From the NCBI GenBank assembly GCA_026122225.1, contig JANEZZ010002882.1:1550001-1614000 (forward strand): a stretch of DNA of 64,000 bases, given 5' to 3'. How positions within the stretch are numbered: the first letter of the stretch is position 1; the number at the start of each line of letters is the position of its first letter. This stretch comes from Heloderma charlesbogerti (taxonomy: Eukaryota; Chordata; Lepidosauria; Squamata; Helodermatidae). The translations under genes and the position numbers were made by a program. This document shows positions 42,701-54,700 of this stretch, in pieces. The notes below the pieces were generated by a model, which did no database searches, had not been told where the DNA came from, and was given only the letters and a program-made list of their open reading frames with translations.

Positions 42701-45700
42701 CAGCTGGCAGTGAACCTTTGTACATGGCAAAGCATGGGTGAGCAAAAGATCCACGTAAGCTGCTGGCTGCACAGAAGACGCATCGCCCCCCATCTCACAT
42801 GCAGGAGGCACAATAAGGTGGGGGACAGCAGGAATCCAGGCTTACTATGAAAAGAAATGGGAAGACCTGTGTTTGCCATTCCAGTAGAATCAAACATGCA
42901 TGCATGGGGAAATATATTAGGATTAGTACTGGGCAAAACTAAAATGAAGCGCAATGGGAATGGTCCAATATGGTCATTGGCACCTTTTAGAACTATACGC
43001 TGCAGGCAGGTTCCTCTCTTGAAATGAATGTGAGTTAACAGAAGAGCACATCAGCGCAGGAGATGTTTCTTGTGGATTGCTCCTCATTTAATGCTTTGTG
43101 AGATTTTGATAAATTTTCATGAACTTGCTGAATTTCTTCTGTATGGTTCAACGCAACAGCATCCAGTTAACATGCTTTTCATGTTTAGATGATAACTGTG
43201 CACATCTACATTGCCATAAAAGTGCTTAAGTTTTTGCTGCCGCTTTGCTTCCAGTAAACAAGTGTCTGGCTGAGCATCTTGATTAAGGCACTGAAAACTT
43301 TAGGCCTTGGATTCCTAAACAAGTCAGATGCCATAGTTGAACAGTAAAGATGCAGTTCATTCCAGTGGTTGTTATTGTATTGGCCTTGATTTTGCTCTAT
43401 TTCTGTTATGAGTAGGGTTCTAGAAGTCTCTCTGATTAGTTGTGATGAAAAGTGTTTGCAGAATGCTGGGAGCTTTAGAGCTGATCTGCACATTGTACAT
43501 TATGAGGCAGTAGACTGTCTTAATCAAACTGCAGGAGGTAGGGGTGATGTTTTTTTAATGCTCCCCAGGCAGAAAGCTCCCTGCCTGTAGTAAAGAGAGA
43601 GGGCTATGCTAAACCATTCTTTATGACCTGTGAATTTACTACATGGAGGGAGTTCTTTATATGGGTGAGCATTGAAAAACATGATTCACCCCCCTGCAGT
43701 TTGAAGTGGTACAATACTTCCTCATCTTGCCTTAATGTGTAGAACAGTTCTCAGTTTAAGTTTCCAGTCCTTGTAGTTGTGAAGCAAAACCTGAAAGTAG
43801 ATCTTCAATTTTGGCTAATATGAGGGTGGAGTTACTCAGTGGAATTAGCAGCACTTCCCAGAGTTCATGGGGCCTATTATCCCCCTCCCCCCACCTAGCA
43901 AAGTTCTGCACAAAAGAAACTGGTTGCAAACAAACATATGAAAACTATTTGTGCAGCTGTGTAAATTATGCAGATCATGAAGATTAAGCATATACAGGCT
44001 AGTTTTCATTATGTATTCCCTTGGAACATTTGGGATGTGTAGCCAGATAATTAATCTTGTAGATTTTAAGCATTTCACCATTAAAAAGCACATTGCAGTT
44101 GGGTTCCAGATATGAACTGCTAATTTGCGTGTTTTGATGTGCACAAAGTTAAACTTGTGGCAACCTAGCATATGGCCAAGTAATGATATTGCCAAAATAC
44201 TAAGGTAAGCTGAGAACTGTTGATTTAGGTGTGGATATGACAGTCTTATGGAAGAAAGTAGGAATACTCAATTTTTCATATAAATGAAAATAACTACATA
44301 ATTATGTTGTGCAGCACGTGTGTGAATCTGAAGACAGGGAAGAAGTAGTAGTATGCGAGTTGTGTGAATCCAGCGTTGTCAGCTTCAATCAACACATGAA
44401 AAGAAATCACCCCGGCTGTGGGCGTAGTGCAAATCGACAAGGCTACCGTAGCAACGGCTCCTATGTGGATGGGTGGTTTGGTGGCGAATGTGGAAGTGGG
44501 AATCCTTACTACCTCTTATGTGGCAGCTGCAGGGAAAAATACTTGACCTTGAAGAACAAATCTAAGACATCTGCCTCAGAAAGGTACCAGAGACAATGTG
44601 GCCTGTGATATTCCTTCCTGAAGGAAAGAAACATTTGGGGTTTTCCTTGATTCTCGAAGGAAAAAAATGAAGCACTTAATTGTGAAGAGCTGAACTTCAT
44701 GGATTACTATCGTGCAGTTGCTAGAGTGTTAGGTTTTGAAAGCTCAGTTTAAAATCTACTCACCCATGAAATTCCAGTGGGTGTCTACTTTGATGTCCTA
44801 GGAGGAACCATAGCTCAGATGTAGAGCATATTCTTTACATGGAGAAGGTGCCAGGTTCAAGCCCTGGCATCCCCAGTTAAAAGGCTGTTGGGCATTTTGG
44901 TTGGGTAAAGACTCTTGTGTGAGATCTTAGACAACCCTGGACAAGACTGAGCAGTGGTCTGACTCTTGAGAAAGCAGTATCATATGCTTAGAACATGAGT
45001 AGCTGTTGCAGTCAGAGTAGAGGATGTTCCGCTAGATGGACTAGTGGTTTGACTCAATATACACAGGTGACAAAACTTGTTGGCAGTGTGATCTGTGCCA
45101 GAGCTGCAAATGTGAACAGCTGATGAAATCCTTTATAACTCTTCCTCTCCTTCTGGAGAGAGTATATAACTGCCACATTTTAAAACGTGTGAAATGAAAT
45201 ATTAGAGTATAGACAGCTGTAGGTACATCCCAGATTCCCTTGCAGTGCGGCAGAGGATCCTGGGGTACCCCTGACAGATCATGTGATGTACCTGCTTTTC
45301 TCAGTTTGGTGTGAGGAGGCATCCAACAATGGGCTATTGTTGAAAGGTAGATTCCTCCATGACACTTCAATGCTTGTTTCTTCCCATTTAAGTTTGTAAC
45401 AGGAAAATAGCTAATTATTTAATATGTACGTGACATGATGGAGTATTTGATCGTTGTCTTCTCTTTTTGGTGCAGATATAAAGGGCAAGCCCCCGATCTA
45501 ATAGGGAAGCAAGACAGTGTCTATGAAGGTACTTCTTTATGTAGGTCTTTCTAGTGACACCAGTGCCTAGTTCTCATTTTGCATTAAAATATTATACCTA
45601 ACCACAGTTTACTTACCTAATGCTAGAAGACTGGGACATGTTGGATGTTGACGAGGATGAAAAGTTGACAGGTGAAGAGGAATTTGAACTGTTGGCCGGA

Positions 45701-48700
45701 CCCCTTGGGTTGAATGATCGCCGCATTGTGCCTGAGCCCGTTCAGTTTCCAGATAGCGATCCGCTGGGAGCCTCTATTGCCATGGTCACAGCCACCAACA
45801 GTATGGAGGAAACATTGATGCAAATAGGTAAACTTGATAGACTGATAGATGATTGATTGCACTTTTAAACCTCCCAATAACCCAATTTCTCTGTGTGGTG
45901 TACAGGACATTAAAGAATAAGTACAGGCAATAAAACAAAGAATAAAAACAGCACATCATAAAACCAAGATAAAGCCAGCAACAAAGAGTAAAAACTCCAC
46001 AGCGCATAAAACCAAAGAAAAACCAGCAGCAAAATAAAAGTGCGATGATGTAAAAGAACTAAATCAGTTGTTAAAATGCCTGGGATGAAAAGGGCTTCAC
46101 CTGGCCCTTTGTTTGCAAGGAAGATTGCTGCTTTTTTTGCTGCCACAAATTTGCAGCAGTGGTGGGGTGCAGCCCCTGGTGGGTTTGGGAGGGGGAGAAG
46201 TGCTGTGGCCCCATCCCTGGAAGTTGCCCACCCTTGGCTAAGGGCATCTTATTCAAGGTGACTTACAAAATATTAATTATTCTGAGCATCTCGTAAATTC
46301 CCACATGCTGCAGCATTTCCCTTTCTTGTCTCCTCCCAAATACAAAGGTTGCCATGGCTCCATAGAGAAAAGTTCTTCTGGCAGAATTACCCTGGGAGAA
46401 CAGGCCGCTGCTTTGGTAAATCCACATGACCGTGTCATGGCATTACGGAGGGTGACAGCAGCAGCCCAAGTCCTCCTGGCAAGAACGATGGTCATGAGAG
46501 CGCTCTCGCTACTTTCTGTCAGGTTTGTCAAGCTCTAGAGGACCCATTTAAACGCCTAAGGGTTGCTATGATTGATAGTGTGTTTTGTTACTTGAAACAA
46601 TATCAAATGCAAAATGGTTCCACCTTGCTTAGCTGGTGTCAGGTTTTTAGTGGAATAAAATAGTGTATTAGAGGATCTATTTCCAGGCCAAAAGCAAACT
46701 TTAAGAACTATACACATGTGAAGTTCAAAATACAGTTTTTCTAAATGATTATAATCTTTTTTTTTAAGTTAGTTCAAAATATGAACCTTTTGTCTATGTG
46801 GTGCCATCCAGTAGTGCAGAGACTGGGATGGGTGCTCTCTGTTCTGCCCTTGAGGAAGAGCATCTTTTAAAAGGAAGAATGACACAGCCAAGGGGCTGGA
46901 CCAGGAGACACCTCCCACCATCTCTCTAGGGCTAATCTCCTGCTCTTCAGGTTGTCAGCATTCTGTCCTACCTTTTCCCTGGTTTTAATTACAGAGGTGA
47001 TGATGGCTCTGACACTGGCCTTTAGAGAACTGACTTGATAATCTCATTTGATAGCAAAGCAGTAACTCCCTACTCTTTATCCTGCACTTGTGTTATTAAA
47101 AAGCACTCATAGCTGTGTTCGGCAAAAATGCCAAAATACATATTAGGTAATACCTAATAAAAGCCAACTCAGGGTCACAAAAAATGTGCAAGCTTTCAGG
47201 ATATCAAGGTCTCTTCATCAAGCAAGATGTTACAAAAAGCAGTGTGGGGAGAGAGAGGAGGGGGGCGGGAAAGGCTGACAATGAAGTCCGCATGGTCAGA
47301 GTCTTAAGATGAACTGTGGGAGGAGGCTGCAGACATTCAAATTAGGTCTACCAGATGATGGGATGGTTTCAGGTTGGACCTGGGACTGCCCCTAGGACTA
47401 CTAGGACAATGAAACAAACCAAGGTTGATGCCCTGCTTTTGAAAGTATAAAATCCAGCCCTTACTCAGAGCTACCTCTGTCCTAGGGCGAAAAACACAGG
47501 TTCCTTGGTAGGTGGTATTACCCTATTAACAACTTCACCTTTCAGAAGATGGAAGAAGGCACAAGGGGATCTGCTGTTTTGAACTTAATCCTGACCCATC
47601 GAAGAAGAAATAGTAACTGAAGTGAAAGTGACGGGAACTCTAGGGGAAAGTAACCATTTCATCTTTGCATTCGTGATAGAGGGCTGTGAAGCCTGAGTAT
47701 AGTTGGATGCGTACCTTAAACTTTAGGAAAGCTAATTTCAAAATCCTCAGGGAAAAGTTGAATGGGATCCCATGGCTAAAAGGCCTGAAGCATGCGTGAA
47801 GCTGATTTTGGCTAAACATTAGGAGAAGCTTCCTAACAGCAGTGGACCAGGCTGCCTCAGGAAGTGGTAGGTTCTCCTTTGCTGGAAGCATTTAAGCAGA
47901 GGCTGCATGGCCATCAGTCTGAGATGCTGTTCCTGCACCCTGCAGTGCAAAGCCTGTATTGAGCAGGGGGTTGGACTAGATGATCTCAGAGAAACCTTCC
48001 AACTCTATGATTAAGATATTACCCTAATAGGGATTTTGGTTTATTAGGCTTTTTCAAATTGTAACTGCAGTGAAATAAGAGCTTTGAACTGTTAGTCTTC
48101 CATGTCTGTGGTCTGTAGGCGGAAAAGTCTTCCCTTTTTTCCCTCAACAGTGGTTCTAGTTGCAGTCTTGCAGCGGGGCTTGAGTCCCTGGGCTTAACTG
48201 ATATCCGGACCCTGGTCCGACTGATGTGCCTGGCTGCAGCAGGGAGAGCCGGCCTCTCCACGAGTCCCTGTACTGTGTCTGGTCCTTCTGAAAGATCTCG
48301 AGGTGTACATAGCAAAATGAGCAAGCCCATTTCCTGCTTGGCTTATCTGAGCACAGCTGTTGGTTGTTTGGCTTCAAATACTCCAAGTGCTGCAAAACTG
48401 CTGGTTCAACTGTGTACCCAGGTAGGATCAACCATATTTTCTCTGAATTTTATTTTTCTGCTGTTAAATTTCTTCTTACCACAGTGTCGCAAGAAATGGT
48501 AAATAATAGTAGGTAGTCTTTTATATTTTTAAAAAGTCTGAAATCTTGCACATTTGGCCTAGTGCAGACATACAAGGAAACTGGGGTTTAGGGCATTGGG
48601 AGCAGACCATGGGATCATGTTGACTCTTCTGGCCCCTTGCCATATCTGATTCTTCCCACCCCCTGGCTTCAGTATTGCATGTAGCAGTTACCAACCCCTG

Positions 48701-51700
48701 AGCACCTTGGCTTGATTTAATACGGGCATAGGATTTTATTTTGATTTGTGTTAAATAGTTATCCATACGTTTATGCATATATATTTTTTTAGAAAACAGG
48801 AGAAGAATTATGGGCATAAGTGAGCCTTTCTCTGCATTTCAACTGTCCAATAGTTAGGTTACAGCACATTCCACTTAACATTGTACATGGACAAAATCCA
48901 CTCACCTCCCAATGGTAGCAGTAACTACTATGCCGCTAACAATATTAGTCTTTTGGCACCAAACAAATAAGGAGTTCAAATAAATAACCAAGCAACTGGT
49001 ATAAAAGGAGTACAGTGTACTAAGGTTAGTTTGCTTTGCAGAGTGCTGATTTGTAAACTGGATATTAGTATTTGAATCATGGGGTTCCATAATGTCTTTA
49101 ACTTCTGAAGCCCACAGTGTAATAAGCAGTCTTGCTGCTGTGGTGTTGGAATGTGCAGCTGGGGAGTTGTGAACTGTAGTACCTGGAGAGAAGGCTAGTT
49201 TTTCCAAAGGTTACAGTCCCTTCTTCTAACTTTAAATGTTCATCAGGTCCAATTCTCCATAAGTTTGCATTAATGCAAAATAATTGGAAACACTTTTTTC
49301 CCTTGGCCTCTAAATTTTAATGAGTCATAATTTACAAAACTGATTTGTTGATTATCTCAGGCTTTATATGTAATTGCAGCACCTTCCGTAATATGAAACC
49401 CCTTAATAACTGTATTCTAGGTGTATGTATCTGGTTGAAAAATCAGTACGGTTGAAATGGGGTGTGTGTGTGTGAGAAAATACCAAAATTGGCTATTACA
49501 GTGTTGCCTTTCTTCCTTATTTTTAGAATTTGATTTCAGCAGCAACTGGTGTGAATTTGACTACAGTGGATGATCCAGTGCAACGAAAATTCCTGCCAAG
49601 CTTTCTGCGAGGAATAGCAGAAGAGAACAAACTTGTAACGTCACCAAATTTTGTTGTGACTCAAGCACTTGTAGCTTTGTTGGCAGACAAGGGGGCAAAA
49701 CTGAGGCCAAATTATGATAAAGCTGAAGTTGAAAAGAAAGGTATTTTTTCCTTAACATGCTGCAGTTTTACTACAAGAACTGCAAGAACTGTAAATGAGA
49801 ACTCCCTATACTTTTCTTACCATTTCATGGTAAGATTAAAGTTGAGAACCTTTCCTGGCTGGGGTGTGTGTGTGTGACATTATTGTACTTGTGTTGATAT
49901 GTTGTTCTTCACTTTAGGCTTCCTTTTTGGAAAGAGAAATGGGGTGCAAATGAATGAGAAATTCCAGCTCTATTGAAGTGGGAACTTGGCTATGAATTTC
50001 TTTTATAAAACTTGCTATTATAGTTTAAAAGATAGTATCATAACCAAACAACAACTCAAAACACCCCCGTTGCTCATTCAGAGTGGAGATAAAATGAAAA
50101 CTATGCCTATCGTGATAAGCTTTTGCACAAATATATGGTTTTATATTTGTTGAGGTTAGCCAATTTGATGGCTCTTCTAAAAATGTAATAACTAGCCACA
50201 TTCTTCCATGACTTTTGTCTTCTTTCTTTTTTATTTTTTTTTTGCCTTGGATTGTTTTTTTGTGATAGTTGTCAATAACCATTTAAATGCTAAACCTCCT
50301 GGGTCCAGTCCAGCCCAAAACGGTGTTCGGTACTTTTGAACAATTGAGAGGTGATCTGCTGTTTTTGTATGACTTAATAGAAGCTGCCAGCATTTCCCTC
50401 AAGCCACTGGTTACTTTGGATCAGGACTTCATTTGCTGGCAATAACATCCACATTATTCACCAAGGGACATGCATATGTTTTGAATTTAAGTGTACACCC
50501 TAAAACTTATAATAACTTCCAGCCGTGGGTATTCTCAAGGCTGGTGCAGATGTAAAACCACTGATTTGTATAATCATGGTTAAGCAGTTGGGGTAATCAT
50601 GGTTAAGCAGTCCCATCAGCCCTTCCCTTCTGGATCGCAAATTCCTGCCACCAACCATACCCCCCCTCCCCCCGTTGAGCTTTGTGCTGACAGCCACAAT
50701 CATCATGAGGAAGGCCAACTTGGCTTCCTTTTCTAACCAAGGGTTTGAAACCAAGGAGAGATGTTGCAGTCCTGCAGCCTGTTGCTTAACCATGGTTAAG
50801 CAGTTGGTAGCTTTGCATTCCCTAAAAGTTTCTCCTTGCATTTGGTTCACTGCTTATCAAGACGGATATTATAGAGCTGGAAAAAGTGTAGAAAGAGGCA
50901 ATCAAAATGGCCATGGGGCTGGAGCAACTCTCCTATGAGAAAAGGTTATATATTTGGGGTTTGTTAGCCTTTATGGCAACCTTTTTGGCCCGGAGAGCAG
51001 CATGTGATCCTAGCTTGGGAGTTGGGGGCCGCACACGTGCATGCGCACACAAATACATACAAATTATATACGCGCGCGCACATCCCAGTGATCCTGGTAC
51101 AGATCAGTTTTTCCTCGCTACTTACAACAGTGAGGAAAGTGTGATCTGCACGACGATCTCTTGCGGAGGGAGTGGGGAGCCTTTTCTCCATCTCCTCCCC
51201 CATTGATCTGTATGATGATCTCTGGGGGAGGGAATAGAGCATCTTCTCTCCACCCCTTTCCCCAGCTATCCTGATACAGATTGCTCTTTCCACACTGGTT
51301 GCAGCAAAGAGTGAGTGACCTTTATTAGTATCACTGGGGGAGGAAGTGGGGAGAAGGCTAGCCCCATTGAGGGGCTGCAGTTAAGGCCTTGGGGGTGGGG
51401 GGGTTAATTTACCCCTGCTTTAGCAAAAAAGTCAGTAAGGGTGGACAAGATAGAGTTGTATAAAAATATGCATGGTGTGGAGACAGTGGAAAGGGATAAT
51501 TTTTTCTCCCTCTCTTTATAGTGCTAGAACCCATGACCCCCCAGTGAAGTCACATGGTGGGAGATTCAGGACAGATGAAAGGGAGTACTTCTTCACACAG
51601 TGCCCAGTGCTTGTGGGCTTCCCATTGGGGCATCTGGTTGGCCGCCATGAGAAACAGAATGCTGGACTACATCAGTCTTTGATCTTGTCCAGCACGGCGC

Positions 51701-54700
51701 TGCTTCATGAAATCCTGTTCGTTCCTGCAAAATTCCAAATGGCAGCATAGTCTTGAGCATTCGGTGCTTTAAGACTGAGGGACATCTTGGAGAGTGTGTG
51801 GTCATCATTTCTGTCTGTTAGAATACAGTGCTTTAGCAGTGTCTTCGAGGACACAGTGTGCGTGTTGGTTTTGTGTCCAGGGAGTAGAAGGGACACATGT
51901 AAACTAGGGCCAGGTTTTTCCAGCTCATTGGAGACTGCAGATGTATGGGTTGGGCCATCCCTCCCTGCAGTTCTCATTTGTTTTGGAGATTGTGAGTAAT
52001 ACTATGCAGCCTTGTCTGTTCATGGCACTCATCTGAGCATCATCTCATTGTTTTGTCTAAGCAGGTATAATTGCCCATTTGTATGCCCATCCTTCCTATG
52101 ATCCTTCTGCTGTAGGCCCTCTGGAGCTGGCTAATGCACTAGCAGCTTCCTGCCTTTCTTCAAGGTTATCCTCGCAACACAGGCAGTGGGCTGCACAGCA
52201 GCTTGTGCGGACGCTTGCAGCTCATGACCGAGATAACCAAACCAGCCCCCAGACACTGGCAGATATGGGAGGAGATCTGCGCAAATGCTCCTTCATCAAG
52301 CTGGAGGCTCATCAAAACAGGGTAATCATCTCTTCAGAATAATTTCATCATTATTTTAAGATGGCATTTCTCTTTGAGTTGTAGGAAACACCTTTTTTAA
52401 ACTGCTGCTATATCTGTTAAGCTTTGGACTTGTCTTTATTGCACAAATTAATCCCCACACAGCCAGTGGAGTTGCTGTAGATCCCAACAATTGCTTGAAA
52501 CATTTGTAAAACTTTTTAGCAAACCTGAACCACTTCATACTCCATGTATTCTTCAACAAATATAGGGCCAGTTGTCCTGTGGTGTCTCATATCCCACATG
52601 CCCCACTTTTCAATTAAAAAAATACATTTAACTTGCTATAAGCTGTCAAGGATGTGATTTACCCCTATTGAAGTAAACAGGGAAGTAAAACTATCAAATG
52701 CCTTAACTAATTGTGGTCCTTTCTATCCTCAGCAACTTCTCAAGCTAGGCTAGGAAAATAACAGCATGTATTTGCCTATATGATAAATTCCATGTTTTTA
52801 TGTTTCCTTGAAGGGCACTGGAGTAGTTTTTTCTGCACATTCCTGTATGTACAAAAAACAAAAACATTGCAAAGCCCTGTAGCGGGACCCCAGGAGTACA
52901 TTTTAGAGGGTTAATTCTGCTTGAAGTTGGCTTTACTTTGACACTGGTGTTAACACTCTTATAGTGTAAATTGCAAAATTTATTTCTTATTTGTAATTAT
53001 CTTTTGAAACAAATGAACAACCACAAACCTATTAGGCTGTTGGAGTACCTTGGACCCCTTCCGTTATTTTCTGTGAGCCTGGTATTTCACCTAGGCATTT
53101 CTTTGGTTTCTCTCTTGTTTTCTCTTCCAGGGCCTCCTAATTGAGAATGGTCTAATTGGCGTTAAAAAAAATAAGCATCATGAGGTCCAGTGTATCCCAA
53201 CAATGTTTGTGTTAGACTGTGTTTTTGTAATGTGATACCAATAAATCTGTTTGTTATGTTAAGCTGGAGTCACTTTGAAAACAGTTGCATCTTTATTTCC
53301 AGCTAGGACTTTTCTGTTGGACCCCAGTAGCAGGTTGATACTGTGTAGGAGGTTTGACATTCGATAATTGTGTATTACTTGCATTTTTGGAGTACAAATA
53401 TTTAAATGCTTGTCTGGCAGGTTCACAGTCTTTGGGGCTTTTTCCTTCAGGTAATGACATGTGTATGGTGCAACAAAAAAGGGCTTTTGGCAACAAGTGG
53501 CAACGATGGAACTATACGGGTGTGGAATGTTACAAAGAAGCAATACTCATTGCAACAAACATGTGTGTTCAACAAACTGTGAGTGATTCTTTGAGGTGTC
53601 AAATTCAGTCAGCCTAAATGCCAACTTTGTAAGTAAAATAATAGGAGAGTTACGAAAAAGCTTTTCAGTTGCATGTTTTCACACTAAATTTAGTTTTCTC
53701 GCCTAATGTTTAGTATACTGTAACCACTTCTCAGAGGTGATTCCTTGTTAAGGGCAGGGGAGGCATCACCCACCGTCCCAGCTGCCCCTGCTTTCTCTCT
53801 GCCCTGCCCAGATACCCTCCCAGGAACATCCCGCTCCCTCTGCTGCAGCTCAGTCGCCTCTGTGCCTGGCCTGCAGTCTGCAGTTCCCCGTCTGTTCCAC
53901 TGGGTGGGCCCCTTGCCTGCCTCCAGCCCCTCCTGACTCCGGGCTCTGCCTCTTGCAAGCTGGGCTTGCTCAGAATCCCTGACCCCTTAAGCCAGGCAGA
54001 GCGTTCCTCCAGGTCGCTCTGCCTGGCGGACGTGCATGGGAATCCTGAGCAGGCAGAGCCCAGGGTCATGAGGAATGGCAGGCAGGCAAGGAAGCCACCC
54101 CTGGGAGAGAGAGCACCGTGGCCAGCTTGAAGCATATAATTTCTAAATCTTCTTTTTTAAAACTATAACCTTATATGGATGGGTTGCAGTAGTGATCATG
54201 GGGGTTTTCCAAGGAGCTCCCAACCTTGCCATTTCCCCCCACACACCCATTTACCCCAGTTTTTTAAACCTGTGTGCTAGGTATGTTGGAGCAATCATGG
54301 AATGTCTGTGGGGTGTCCAGTGGACACCCACTACCCCTTGCTACTTCCCCCTATGTTCTAAATTTAGTTTGTTGGGAGGGGACAATCTGGGGGGTGTACG
54401 TGGAGCCCTCTATGCCTCATTAATTTTTAATTAAAAAAAGAATTCTCTTTAAAAAATCTTGTTTAACCTAGCTTCAGTTTGCCTTTTTGTGCAATGGATT
54501 GCTGCTGGAGCGGAAACATGTGGGTTCAGAGGAATGCTTTTCTGTATTATAGGGTGGATCAGACCCCTCCCCTCAAATACTTTGCTTTGCATTCATAATC
54601 TACCCCTAAACCTGGCTCCACCTACAATTAACTGCCACGAACTCCCCCTGACCAGCTCAAACAGGCAACAGCCACCACTACCATCTCCATCCCATATTCT

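Noticed and set aside
53220..53245. Polyadenylation site (aataaa near 53240)
   Set aside because: HERC1 exons continue for 8 kb in frame beyond it; AATAAA is common by chance in AT-rich introns.
53745..54135. Open frames on both strands of the GC-rich segment as genes
   Set aside because: They are produced by the two arms of a foldback; no family similarity and no splice context.
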